DNA of 64,000 bases from the NCBI RefSeq assembly GCF_036038375.1, contig NZ_CP107935.1:4092001-4156000 (forward strand). Reading direction: 5' to 3'. The notes under the pieces are model-generated. The model saw only the letters and a program-made list of their open reading frames with translations, was not told the origin of the DNA and made no database searches. The DNA is from Streptomyces sp. NBC_00414. GTDB lineage: Bacteria > Actinomycetota > Actinomycetes > Streptomycetales > Streptomycetaceae. Of the stretch, positions 53,387 through 61,951 are shown piece after piece. Position 1 is the stretch's first letter. Each line of letters begins with the position of its first letter. The translations under genes were made by a program, and so were the position numbers.

Positions 53387-54075
53387 CACATGTCCTTCTG
53401 CGTCCGCGAAGGCGTATGCGTCACACCGGCGGACGTCACCGCGCGGGTACGCGGCTCTGTGTGCGGGGGTCTCTGCTGGGGTACGGAGGCCAGGGAGCCC
53501 ACAGATTCCGGATCGGCCGTCTCCGGATCCGCGCCGAGCAGTTCCGCGAGGCGTTTCAGCCCGCGGTGCGCCGCCGTGCGGACGGCGCCGGGCCGTTTGC
53601 CGAGGGTGTCCGCGGCGGTCTTGGCGTCGAGGCCGACGACGACGCGCAGCACGACGGCTTCCGCCTGGTCCTGCGGGAGCTGGGCGATGAGGGAGAGGGT
53701 GTGGCCCGTGGCGAGCGCCTCGATGGCCTCGCCCGCGGTGTCGGACTCGGCCGCCCTGCCGGTGAGTTCGCTCTCGTCGCCGCCCGTCGCGGGGCGCCGG
53801 CCGCGCATGCGTATGTGGTCGAGTGCGCGGTTGCGGGCTATCCGGGCCGCCCAGCCGCGGAACCGGTCGGCGTCCCCGCTGAACCGTTCCAGGTCCCGGG
53901 CGATCTGCAGCCAGGCCTCGGACGTCACGTCCTCGGCGTCCGGGTCACCGACCAGCGTCCGCACATACCCCAGAAGCCGTGGATGCACGGCTCGGTACAC
54001 AGTCCGGAACGCGGTCTCGTCCCCGTACTGTGCGGCAAGCACCGCGGCGGTCAGCTCCGCGTCGTCCCCCAGCAC
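53386..54075 (-). CDS. ECF sigma factor (first of two paralogs)
   Basis: The 229-residue protein has sigma region 2 (VYRAVHPRLLGYVRTLVGDPDAEDVTSEAWLQIARDLERF, RFRGWAARIARNRALDHIR) and region 4 (LPQDQAEAVVLRVVVGLDAKTAADTLGKRPGAVRTAAHRGLKRLAELL). The DPDAEDVTSEAW core is close to the one at 55211-55801. GTG 54075 lies after a 314-bp gap that must hold its own promoter. The last 40 residues are Pro/Thr/Arg-rich. Confidence 0.92.
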   Translation of the reverse strand: MLGDDAELTAAVLAAQYGDETAFRTVYRAVHPRLLGYVRTLVGDPDAEDVTSEAWLQIARDLERFSGDADRFRGWAARIARNRALDHIRMRGRRPATGGDESELTGRAAESDTAGEAIEALATGHTLSLIAQLPQDQAEAVVLRVVVGLDAKTAADTLGKRPGAVRTAAHRGLKRLAELLGADPETADPESVGSLASVPQQRPPHTEPRTRAVTSAGVTHTPSRTQKDM

Positions 54076-54389
54076 CGCGCCCCTTATTGCGCCCAGCCGG
54101 CACCGCTCTCGCGGACCGGGTTCTCTCCGTCGTGGTCTCTCGGTTGATGGTTGCGGTCCTGCCCCGCATCCGGCGCGAAATGCACGTTACGGCTTGAAAC
54201 CAGGGCGCGTCCATGTCCGTACAACTTGCAACTAACTCGTTGCGGCGTGGGGTGTGACACAAAACGCACCGTCGGCGCTGAGGAGAGTACGGGCCGCCGC
54301 GCGGCCCGTGCCGCGCGACGGCCGGGGCCTCTCCTGTGGGGGGTGGCGGCCCCGGCCGTTGCCATCGGCGGAGCGGGCGGCCCCAGGTC
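54076..54389. other. gene-free stretch between the two sigma modules
   Basis: No gene is seen. A short inverted repeat GCAAC-n6-GTTGC (54228-54243) is the only regular element and might be part of a regulatory site for the downstream sigma gene; it is too short to be sure. Confidence 0.4.
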
Positions 54390-55214
54390 TCAACCGCTCC
54401 CGCTCTTCGCACTCTTCGCGTTTTTCGCGGCCTTTGTGGCCTTTGCCGCCTTCGGAGTTTTCGTGGTGCCGCCGCCCGGCGTATTCGACGGCTCGGCCGA
54501 TTTGCTCGCCTCGGGTTTCTTCGTCTTCTCGGCTTCTCCGGCGCCCTTGCCGTTGTTCTTCTTCTGCTTCTGCTGCTTCGTGTTCTGCTTCTGCTTCGCG
54601 CCGGTCAACCGCGCCTCGCAGTACGCCGCCACCTCGTCCTCGCCGCCCGCGGCCCGGATCAGCCGCTGCCAGGCGACCGAGTCGAGGGCCTTGCCCCGCT
54701 TCTTCACGGAGTCGTACGCGCGGCAGTGGGCCTCGGTGTCCTGAGCGGTGGAAGGGCCGTCGGTCGGTCCCGGCCCGGACGGACCGGGCATGCCCGCGCC
54801 GGCACCACTGCCGGCGTCGGCCGCGGCGCTGCTCGACGGGCGGTTCCCGTCCCGCTCGCCGCCCTCACCGCGCTCGCCCGCGCCCGAGCCGATGGCCGCG
54901 ACCGCCACCCCGCCGAGCGTCACGCTCGCCGCCAGCGCGACCAGCGTCGCCCGCGGCGACCAGCCGCGCCGCCGCTCGCCCGCGGGCCGCCAGTCGTCCC
55001 GCCGCCGGGTGCGCGCCGCCCCGTGCGCCCCCTCGTCCCGTGCGTCCCGGAACGCGGCGAGGGCCCGCTTCTCGGCCTCGGCGTCCGCCTCCTCGCCCCG
55101 TACGGCGGCGGCGAGCAGGGCACCGAGGTCCGGGCGGTCGCTGCCGCCCTCCCGTTCACCCATGTCCGAATCCACGAATCCACCCTCGCCGCCCGGGGAC
55201 CGGTTGCCGTTCAT
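54390..55214 (-). CDS. single-pass membrane protein paired with ECF sigma factor, Lys-rich tail
   Basis: The 274-residue protein repeats the plan of the neighbouring pair: cytosolic N terminus (GALLAAAVRGEEADAEAEKRALAAFRDAR), a transmembrane helix (ATLVALAASVTLGGVAVAAIG), an outer region with two cysteines (AHCRAYDSVKKR, AAYCEARL) and a long tail rich in Lys, Ala, Thr and Gln (KQKQNTKQQKQKKNN, KAAKATKAAKNAKSAKS). The ATG overlaps the sigma stop (ATGA). An anti-sigma role is inferred only from position and topology. Confidence 0.8.
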   Translation of the reverse strand: MNGNRSPGGEGGFVDSDMGEREGGSDRPDLGALLAAAVRGEEADAEAEKRALAAFRDARDEGAHGAARTRRRDDWRPAGERRRGWSPRATLVALAASVTLGGVAVAAIGSGAGERGEGGERDGNRPSSSAAADAGSGAGAGMPGPSGPGPTDGPSTAQDTEAHCRAYDSVKKRGKALDSVAWQRLIRAAGGEDEVAAYCEARLTGAKQKQNTKQQKQKKNNGKGAGEAEKTKKPEASKSAEPSNTPGGGTTKTPKAAKATKAAKNAKSAKSGSG

Positions 55215-55801
55215 CCCGACTCCCCCAGCGTCCGGGGCCCGTCTTCCGTCACACCCTCGGCGTCGAGCCGGTGGCCCAGCCGCTTCAGGCCCCGGTACGC
55301 GGCGGTACGTACCGCGCCGGGGCGTTTGCCGAGGACCCGCCCGGCCGCGGGGCCGTCGAGACCGACGACGACCCGCAGCAGTACGGCCTCGGCCTGGTCG
55401 CGCGGCAGGGTCGACAGGAGTTCGAGGGCGTACTGCGTGCCGAGGGACTCCAGGGCCTGGTCGTCCGTGCTCTGCGCGGCGGGCAGGTCGAGCATGTCGT
55501 GTTCGAGTTCGGACGCCCGCGGCCGTACCTTCTGCCGCCTCAGATGATCGAGTGCCCGGTGCCGGGCGATGGTCGCGGTCCAGCCGCGGAACCCCGCCCC
55601 GTCCCCGCGGAACCGCCCCAGATCCCGGGCGATCTCCAGCCACGCTTCCGAGGCCACGTCCTCCGCCTCGCCGCCGACCAGGCCCCGCAGATACCCGAGC
55701 AGTCCGGGCTGCACGATCCGGTACGCGACCGCGAAGGCGTCCTCGTCCCCCTGCTGGGCCCGCGCGACGGCCACGCCCAGGTCCCCGTCGGACGACCGCA
55801 C
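55211..55801 (-). CDS. ECF sigma factor (second of two paralogs)
   Basis: The protein (196 residues) carries region 2 (AYRIVQPGLLGYLRGLVGGEAEDVASEAWLEIARDLGRF, GFRGWTATIARHRALDHLR) and region 4 (LPRDQAEAVLLRVVVGLDGPAAGRVLGKRPGAVRTAAYRGLKRLGHRL). GTG 55801 is chosen because GGGAGGGGAG lies 9 bp before it and because it places 17 residues before the conserved GDE, exactly as in the paralog; upstream GTG 55831 and 55873 are possible. Confidence 0.9.
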   Translation of the reverse strand: MRSSDGDLGVAVARAQQGDEDAFAVAYRIVQPGLLGYLRGLVGGEAEDVASEAWLEIARDLGRFRGDGAGFRGWTATIARHRALDHLRRQKVRPRASELEHDMLDLPAAQSTDDQALESLGTQYALELLSTLPRDQAEAVLLRVVVGLDGPAAGRVLGKRPGAVRTAAYRGLKRLGHRLDAEGVTEDGPRTLGESG

Positions 55802-55921
55802 GCCGCGGGACTCCCCTCCCTGGCCCAACACTGCCCCGTTCGCACCGGGTTCGCACCACGCGGTACGGACCACTGTGCTCGCACACCCTCAAGGTCATCT
55901 GCGCCGGACGACGCGGAAACG

Positions 55922-56416
55922 TCACAGCTCGCCGGTCGCGCCGCCCGTTCCAGCACACCCGGGGAGTCCGGCCCTGGACCGCCCGTGCAGCTGCAGATAG
56001 AACGTGCGCAGGGACTCCCGCTCCCCCGCCTCGAACCGCTTCACGACCTTGCCCAGCGGGTTCCACACCCGCCCGTCGGGCATCCGTATGCCCACCGGCT
56101 GGCCGAACAACTCCCGCTGCCCCTGATCGAACTCGACCCACGCGGCACCGGCCCGCCGCACCAGCACCTCCCCGGCGTACACACCGAGCCCGAACAGCAC
56201 CCGCCCCACCGCGGCATGGTCCCGGCCGCTCCCGCGCAGCCCGTCGACGATGAAGTCGACGACGCGCAGGCTCGCCACCGAGTAGTCCAGCGGCAGCCGA
56301 CTGCGGGCCGTGACGTCGCGTACGAACCCCGCCGCGTGCTGCCGCATGCGCACGTCGGCCGACAGCCGCCGGGCCGGGCGCGCGGGCTCTTCCGACTCCG
56401 CACTCGTCCCCTTCAC
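55922..56416 (-). CDS. hypothetical protein, conserved type
   Basis: The 164-residue protein has no signal peptide or membrane helix. Visible segments are LPLDYSVASLRVVDFIVDGLRG, VLFGLGVYAGEVLVRRAGAAWVEF and MPDGRVWNPLGKVVKRFEAGERESLRTFYLQLHGR, a pattern seen in actinobacterial proteins of unknown function. It lies 120 bp upstream of the second sigma gene on the same strand and may share its transcript. No function can be given. Confidence 0.78.
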   Translation of the reverse strand: MKGTSAESEEPARPARRLSADVRMRQHAAGFVRDVTARSRLPLDYSVASLRVVDFIVDGLRGSGRDHAAVGRVLFGLGVYAGEVLVRRAGAAWVEFDQGQRELFGQPVGIRMPDGRVWNPLGKVVKRFEAGERESLRTFYLQLHGRSRAGLPGCAGTGGATGEL

Positions 56417-56516
56417 CGCTCGCGCTCCCTCACTCGCTCACGTCCGGGCCGCCAGAGCCACGGCCGGTCCGCAACACCAAGCGGGTCGGGCGCCTCGAAC
56501 ATCACACACCCTCGAA

Positions 56517-56530
56517 GTGATATAGGTCAC
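56517..56530. promoter_or_regulatory. possible Crp site GTGATATAGGTCAC
   Basis: The sequence fits the S. coelicolor Crp consensus GTG-N6-GNCAC and is nearly palindromic (GTGA/TCAC). It lies between the hypothetical gene and the secreted amidase gene, 190 bp before the latter's start. Confidence 0.5.
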
Positions 56531-56605
56531 GCGGCAATTCACCGGAACCCGTACAACCATCCACCTCTCCCAGGCGTCTTGCCGCGCCTGCAGTGACGTA
56601 CCACA

Positions 56606-56680
56606 CACCCTTGTTGGGTGATGTTCACTCCGGAGTTGGCGCTGAATTAAGAAGCCACCCTTGTGACGGGTGGGTTTTTT
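56606..56680 (+). ncRNA. structured leader or small RNA with intrinsic terminator
   Basis: Three elements follow one another: hairpin CACCC-ttgtt-GGGTG (56606-56620), palindrome ACTCCGGAGT (56627-56636), and terminator CCACCC-ttgtgac-GGGTGG (56655-56673) followed by G and TTTTTT. GGGTG at 56616-56620 can pair instead with CACCC at 56656-56660, which would break the terminator, so the region can switch between two folds. The T run ends 27 bp before the amidase start. It is either an attenuator of that gene or an independent small RNA. Confidence 0.55.
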
Positions 56681-56706
56681 GTGCTGCTTTTCTAGGGGTG
56701 GGGTAT

Positions 56707-59508
56707 TTGAGTCGCCGGACGACCCATGCGTACAAACCGCTGAGTCTGAAGCGGAGAGCGTGGCTGACGACAGGGGCCGTGGTGCTGGCCGGGGCGGGCG
56801 CCGTGACGTACGCCGTGGCGAACCCGGGCGACGACCCGTCGGCGGACGCCGCGCGCGGCAAGCGTCCCGTGAAGGTGCACGAGCTCGCGATGAGCAGCGA
56901 CGGTACGGGCCGCCGCGAGGTGGAGCGGACGAGCACCCAGCGGTTCTCGCTGCTCGGCATCTCCTGGACCGGCGCGAAGGCCGAACTCGACGGCAGCGCC
57001 CAGGTGCGGACCCGCGCCCTCGACTCGGGCGAGTGGACCGGCTGGCAGAACCTGGACCTGGAACCCCACCCGGTCGACAGGACGGAGCCGGGCGCCAAGG
57101 ACGCGCGCGGCGCGTCCGATCCGCTCTGGGTCGGCCCGAGCGACGGCGTCGAGGCACGCGTGGTGACGGCTGGGGGCACCTCCCGGACGGAGTCCGGGGG
57201 AGGCTCGGCGAGTTCCGGGCTGCCCAAGGGACTTGAGCTGAGCCTGGTGGACCCGGGCGTGACCTCCGCCGAGGCGAGGAACGAGGCGCTGGGCACGACC
57301 ACGGGTCTCTCGATGGACGGCGCCGCCTTCGCCGCCGAGGATCCGACCGGCTCCCCTGCCGCCGACGCCGCCTCGGGTTCCGCGTCCCCGGCGGATCCGG
57401 CGAGCACGGGCCCCGCGGACGCGGCTCCCGCGACCGGTGATCCCGCGTCGCCCTCCGAGAGCACCACGGGAAGCGCCTCCGAGAGCGCGTCGGAGAGCGC
57501 CCCGGCCTCCCCGACGCCCGACCCGGTCCCGTCCCCGCCGCCGTCCACCGTGACGCAGCCGCACATCGTCTCCCGCGCCCAGTGGGGCGCCGCCGAGTCG
57601 ACGGTCAAGGACGCGCCGGAGTACATCGAGAAGGTCAGCGCGGTCTTCGTCCACCACACGGTCGGTTCGAACGACTACAGCTGCGCCGAGTCCCCGGCGC
57701 TGGTGCGCGGCATCATGGCGTACCACGTGCAGACCGAGCTGTGGAACGACATCCGCTACAACTTCCTGGTCGACAAGTGCGGCCGGATCTTCGAGGGCCG
57801 CGCGGGCGGCGTCGACCTGCCGGTGCGCGGCGCCCACACGTACGGCTTCAACGGCGACTCGGCGGGCATCGCCGTCCTCGGTGACTTCGAGGGCGCCGCC
57901 GCCACCTCCACCACCGCGGCGAAGGCCGCGGGCAGGCCGACCCGGGCCGCCCTGGAGTCCGTGGCGCGCGTCGCCGCGTGGAAGCTCGGCCAGTACGGCG
58001 GCAACCCGAGCGGCCAGGTCACCCTGACCGCCGCCGACGACACGGGCGTGTGGAAGGCGGGCGAGCAGGCCACGCTGAACACGATCTCCGGCCACCGCGA
58101 CGGCTTCGCCACCGAGTGCCCCGGCAAGAACCTCTACTCGAAGCTGAGCGAGATCCGCCGGTACGCATCGAGCCCCGGTAAGAACTCCGCGGTCCCGACG
58201 GCCGACTTCAACGGTGACGGCATCAGCGACCTCGTCGCCGCCACGCCCAAGCAGGGCAGCGGCTGGCTCACCCTCGTGCCGGGCGGTCTGAACGGCCCGG
58301 TCGCAGCCTCGAAGGTGAAGCTCAACCAGGGCACCGCCGAGGTGCCGGGCGCCGCCGAGTCGGGCGACCAGTGGGGCACGGCCACCGCCTGGGGCGACAT
58401 CAACGCCGACGGTTACGCGGACATCGCCATCGGCGCCCCGGGCGAGGACGACACGACCGGCCACGCGGACCGTGGTGCCGTGACGATCCTGTACGGGCCC
58501 AAGTTCAACTCCGGCGCCGACACCATGGCGCTGGGCGACGACTACGAGCCGGTCTCCGCGCGGTTCGGCGCGACCGTCGCGGTCGGCGACTTCAACGCCG
58601 ACGGCAAGGCGGACGTCTTCACGGCGGCCACCGGCACGGGCGGCAACTGGGCGGCCCGCTTCGACGACGGCCACGAGGTCGCCGGCGACCTCACCACCGC
58701 CTCCGGCGCCCTCGCGTACGCGGACGCCGCGACCGGTGACTTCAACCGGGACGGCTACGCGGACGTGGCGCTCAACTACCGCGACGCGTCCGGCGCCGGC
58801 AAGGTCACCTGGTTCAAGGGGTCCAGGTCGCTGGGCCTGTCGAAGGTGTCCACGCTCTCCGTGAAGGGCGGCCGCTCGCTCGCCGCGGGTGACGTGAACG
58901 GCAACGGCTACGACGACATCGTCATCGGCCAGCCCAACGCCACCGAGTCCGGCGCGATCTCCGGCGGCCAGGTCACGATGGTCCCGGGCACGTCCGCCGG
59001 CTTCACCACCACCGGGCTGACGAAGATCACCCAGAGCACGACGGGTGTCGAGGGGGCCAACGAGTCCGGTGACGCGATGGGCGCCTCGGTCTCCGTGGGC
59101 GACTTCAACGCCGACGGGTTCGCGGACGTCCTCACCGGCGCCCCGAACGAGGACATCACCCGCAGCGGCGCCGACAAGGCCGACGCGGGCGCCGTCTGGC
59201 TCCTCAAGGGCGCCTCGACCGGCCTCACCGGTACCGGCTCGCTCTCCTACTCCCAGGACACGACGGGCATCGCCGGGTCCACGGAGAAGGGCGACAAGCT
59301 GGGTTCGTCCGTCTCGCTGACGGACTTCTCCGGCCAGGGCCGCGCGCACCTGCTCATCGGCGCCGAGGGCGAGGACGCGTACAACGGCACGCTGCTGTAC
59401 CTGCCGAGCACCGCCTCGGGCGTCTCCGTCGCCAGGTCGGCGTACTACGGCGTCACCCAGCTGGGTACGGCGACAGCCGCGCGACTGGGCCAGGTCCTGA
59501 CCCCGTAG
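56707..59508 (+). CDS. secreted N-acetylmuramoyl-L-alanine amidase with FG-GAP repeats
   Basis: The 933-residue protein has an N-terminal membrane/signal segment (RRAWLTTGAVVLAGAGAVTYAVA), an uncharacterised domain, a Ser/Pro/Ala-rich linker and an amidase-2/PGRP domain: HIVSRAQWGA, FVHHTVGSNDYSC, YNFLVDKCGRIFEGRAGG, SGHRDGFATECPG with the zinc histidines. Seven FG-GAP/VCBS-type repeats follow (ADFNGDGISDL, GDINADGYADIAIGAPGED, GDFNADGKADV), most with a calcium-binding DxNxDGxxD loop, likely forming a beta-propeller. TTG 56707 is chosen from the GGTGGGG just before it. It cleaves peptidoglycan outside the cell; the leader may control it. Confidence 0.92.
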   Translation: MSRRTTHAYKPLSLKRRAWLTTGAVVLAGAGAVTYAVANPGDDPSADAARGKRPVKVHELAMSSDGTGRREVERTSTQRFSLLGISWTGAKAELDGSAQVRTRALDSGEWTGWQNLDLEPHPVDRTEPGAKDARGASDPLWVGPSDGVEARVVTAGGTSRTESGGGSASSGLPKGLELSLVDPGVTSAEARNEALGTTTGLSMDGAAFAAEDPTGSPAADAASGSASPADPASTGPADAAPATGDPASPSESTTGSASESASESAPASPTPDPVPSPPPSTVTQPHIVSRAQWGAAESTVKDAPEYIEKVSAVFVHHTVGSNDYSCAESPALVRGIMAYHVQTELWNDIRYNFLVDKCGRIFEGRAGGVDLPVRGAHTYGFNGDSAGIAVLGDFEGAAATSTTAAKAAGRPTRAALESVARVAAWKLGQYGGNPSGQVTLTAADDTGVWKAGEQATLNTISGHRDGFATECPGKNLYSKLSEIRRYASSPGKNSAVPTADFNGDGISDLVAATPKQGSGWLTLVPGGLNGPVAASKVKLNQGTAEVPGAAESGDQWGTATAWGDINADGYADIAIGAPGEDDTTGHADRGAVTILYGPKFNSGADTMALGDDYEPVSARFGATVAVGDFNADGKADVFTAATGTGGNWAARFDDGHEVAGDLTTASGALAYADAATGDFNRDGYADVALNYRDASGAGKVTWFKGSRSLGLSKVSTLSVKGGRSLAAGDVNGNGYDDIVIGQPNATESGAISGGQVTMVPGTSAGFTTTGLTKITQSTTGVEGANESGDAMGASVSVGDFNADGFADVLTGAPNEDITRSGADKADAGAVWLLKGASTGLTGTGSLSYSQDTTGIAGSTEKGDKLGSSVSLTDFSGQGRAHLLIGAEGEDAYNGTLLYLPSTASGVSVARSAYYGVTQLGTATAARLGQVLTP

Positions 59509-59531
59509 AGCCGCACCCCGCACGGACACGT

Positions 59532-59576
59532 GAGAGGCCGGGACCCTGGTTCGTTCGCACAGGGTCCCGGCCTCTC
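59532..59576. terminator. perfect 17-bp hairpin after the amidase gene
   Basis: GAGAGGCCGGGACCCTG (59532-59548) pairs with 59560-59576. It lies between the convergent amidase and hypothetical genes. Confidence 0.85.
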
Positions 59577-59594
59577 CTGTCCCTCCGGAAGGGC

Positions 59595-60185
59595 TCAGAC
59601 GCGTCCGCGGGCCCGTCGGGACACCACGGCGCGCAGGACGCGGCGGCCCTCGGTGGTGAGCTCCCGCGCCTGGCGCAGACCCGCGGGGCCGTGGGCCGAC
59701 ACGAGTTCGAGGACGCTGATCTGGCGGCGCAGTTCGGCGGCGACGAGGGGCGACATGTCCTGCGTACGGCCCTCTCGCCGGTCCCGCACCGAGGACTCGC
59801 CGTCGGACTCGGCGCGGGCCGTGGCGTCCAGGAGCCGGTGGATCCGGAGCGCGGCGACCGAGCAGTCGTCGGCCCACGTCAGCAGGTTCCCGGCGGTCCG
59901 CTCCGCGGGGGCCGCGCCGAGCATGCGCTGGGCCAGGGCGACGGCCTCGCCCTCGGCGGACGCGTTGTCCTGCGGGCCGTCCGGTACGTAGAGCTTGGCG
60001 CGCACCTGCTCGACGCACTCGCCCCAGTCCCGGAACCCCTCCTCGGACTCGGCGAGGCTCGCCCACAGGGGGCGCAGGATCTCGTCGTCGCCGCCCAACA
60101 GGGGCACGCACCTGTCCAGGCACGCCAGACCGCCGACCGCGAGACTCAGCTCGTCGGCCTGAGCGATCAGTTCCACCAGGCTCAT
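59595..60185 (-). CDS. hypothetical helical protein
   Basis: The 196-residue protein is mostly alpha-helical and cytosolic, with segments LVELIAQADELSLAVGGLACLDRCVPLLGG, FRDWGECVEQVRAKLYVPDGP and SVAALRIHRLLDATAR. GGGAGG stands before the paired starts GTG 60188 and ATG 60185; the latter has the better spacing. Similar proteins are common in Streptomyces, without known function. Confidence 0.78.
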   Translation of the reverse strand: MSLVELIAQADELSLAVGGLACLDRCVPLLGGDDEILRPLWASLAESEEGFRDWGECVEQVRAKLYVPDGPQDNASAEGEAVALAQRMLGAAPAERTAGNLLTWADDCSVAALRIHRLLDATARAESDGESSVRDRREGRTQDMSPLVAAELRRQISVLELVSAHGPAGLRQARELTTEGRRVLRAVVSRRARGRV

Positions 60186-60283
60186 CACGCCTCCCTCGGT
60201 GGGCCGCCGCTGGTTGCGGAGCCCGCACTTCCCCTTACTGCGTGCACGGTGGCCGGAACGTCACAGTGCGAAGTGGCCGAAAT

Positions 60284-60799
60284 CTACATGGGGATGACGC
60301 CCAGTCGGTCCAGGAACCGGAAGAAAAGCATCTCGGCCGAGGGGTTCGCGTCGGATCTGAGGACGTCGAGGAGACGTTCCTCGGACGCGTCACGGCCCGA
60401 TTCGGCGGCCCAGGCGACGGCCCGCAGGACGGCGTCACCCGGTTCCAGGAAGAAGTCGTCGACGGCCAGGCCGTCCTCGTTGCCGCCCAGGTACCCGGCC
60501 ATCGCGTCCCTGGCCAGACAGGTCGTCCAGGCCCCGCTGCCGGGCGCGGCCGCCTCGACGACCACACAGTCGCTGTCCATGACGTATCCGAAGAGCGCGG
60601 GCGCGCCGGTCTCCTCGGCCAGGTCGTTCATGTTGCCCACGTCCCCGGCACCGCCGTCGGGAGCGTTCGGGTACTCCCAGACCTGCCAGCCGTCGTCCGT
60701 CGTCTCGTGCAGGGTCATGCCCACCGCGCCCGACAACGCGCGTAACTCCGCGAGCGGACGCTCGCTCCTGCCCACGACGAAATACCCCCAGTAGCCCAT
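60284..60799 (-). CDS. hypothetical protein
   Basis: The 171-residue protein begins MGYWGYFVVGRSERPLAELRAL and has a conserved-looking middle (DGWQVWEYPNAP, LAEETGAPALFGYVMDSDCVVVEAA) and end (EMLFFRFLDRLGVIPM). GGGGGGAG lies before ATG 60799. It is soluble, with no catalytic motif I recognise. Confidence 0.8.
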   Translation of the reverse strand: MGYWGYFVVGRSERPLAELRALSGAVGMTLHETTDDGWQVWEYPNAPDGGAGDVGNMNDLAEETGAPALFGYVMDSDCVVVEAAAPGSGAWTTCLARDAMAGYLGGNEDGLAVDDFFLEPGDAVLRAVAWAAESGRDASEERLLDVLRSDANPSAEMLFFRFLDRLGVIPM

Positions 60800-60888
60800 G
60801 CCGCTCCCCCCGGTATGTCGGTTCGGCCAGCGCCGAATACACCACACACGCACAGTAGTTCGCCACCGGAACACGCAAGCCGCGTCAA

Positions 60889-61692
60889 CTACACGGCTAC
60901 GGCCAAGGCGCCGCCGCGGGCCTTCTCGTCCTGCATACGGGTCAGGCGCAGGATCACGAGAACGGCGAGGACACCGGCGATCAGATGGACCGCGTCCGCG
61001 AAGACCACCTGCCCGGCGGCGTCCCGTATCTCATCGGCCGTCTCGGCCAGGCGGTAGGAGGTGGCGGCCGTCCGGTCGGCGACCAGCGAGACGACCCAGA
61101 GCGTCCACCAGGTGTTGACCAGGCCGTGGGACGCCCGCCCGGCCGGGCTGCTCGCGTCCCAGACGTCCTCCATGATCCGGCGCGGAAACCACAGGTTGAC
61201 GATGGGCACGAACCAGCTCCAGCAGGTCCAGCCGCGCTTCATCCGGTGCCCGAACGGGTTGAACACCTCGGCGTTGACCCGCGCCCGCTGGAACCAGACG
61301 AGGAAGAGGACCGCGGCCACGACGAGCGCGGTCACCTGCACGATCCCGGACGCGGTGTAGAGGGTGTCCGTACGGTCGATCTCCGCGGTGGGCACCGCGC
61401 CGAACCCGTCGCCCACCAGCCGGTCCGCGACGTCGTACGTCAGACAGCCGGCCCAGACCGCGAAGAGGTCGGCGGCGGCGGCCACCCCGACCGCCACGGC
61501 GGCGGCCTTCCCGAGCCCGACGGGCGAACGCAGCCAGGCGGGGCCGTGCGGAAGGTGCATGGGCGTGGCGCCGTACGCTCCCGCCTGGGCCGGGTGGACG
61601 GGGTGGACGGGCTGAGCCGTGGCGCCGACGCAGTTCCGGCAGAGGGTGCCGCCCGGCGTCGGGGCGTTCTGATGGCAGTGGGCGCAGAGCAT
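60889..61692 (-). CDS. DUF4328 membrane protein with N-terminal zinc ribbon
   Basis: The 267-residue protein starts with MLCAHCHQNAPTPGGTLCRNC, a four-cysteine zinc ribbon, followed by about four to five membrane helices and the DUF4328 pattern WFQRARVNAEVF, KRGWTCWSWFVPIVNLWFPRRIMEDVWDAS. The function of the family is unknown. ATG 61692 is used because it starts directly at the zinc ribbon; no strong Shine-Dalgarno is visible. Confidence 0.85.
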   Translation of the reverse strand: MLCAHCHQNAPTPGGTLCRNCVGATAQPVHPVHPAQAGAYGATPMHLPHGPAWLRSPVGLGKAAAVAVGVAAAADLFAVWAGCLTYDVADRLVGDGFGAVPTAEIDRTDTLYTASGIVQVTALVVAAVLFLVWFQRARVNAEVFNPFGHRMKRGWTCWSWFVPIVNLWFPRRIMEDVWDASSPAGRASHGLVNTWWTLWVVSLVADRTAATSYRLAETADEIRDAAGQVVFADAVHLIAGVLAVLVILRLTRMQDEKARGGALAVAV

Positions 61693-61951
61693 GGGTGAGC
61701 GGTCCCCCGAGGGTGCGTGCACAAGGCGCAGAGCGTGAACCGGGCGCAGTGCGTGGACGGGGCGCGCCGAAGAGGCGCGCGAAGAAGCCGGGCGCGCCCT
61801 CTCCCCAGAGGCCTCGCGCGGCCTGGGGAACATACGGTCCGCGCACCCCGCCCGTCCACTCGGAATCCGGCCGACGCGCAGGTCGGCCACCGTGCGGACC
61901 GGCGGCCGGACCGGACCCTCCCGGACCGGCCGCCGCGGACCGGACGGTCCC

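Noticed and set aside
54228..54243. GCAAC-n6-GTTGC as an operator of the first tandem sigma gene
   Set aside because: A 5-bp inverted repeat is expected by chance, and no second copy was seen before the paralogous sigma gene.
56692..60228. A 1178-codon minus-strand open frame opposite the amidase gene
   Set aside because: The translation is a low-complexity Arg/Gly/Val-rich shadow of the amidase and hypothetical genes with no recognisable motif.
60735..60752. CAACGCGCGTAACTC, similar to the nucleoside operator
   Set aside because: It lies inside a coding region, is not a full match to the palindrome, and is far from any nucleoside gene.
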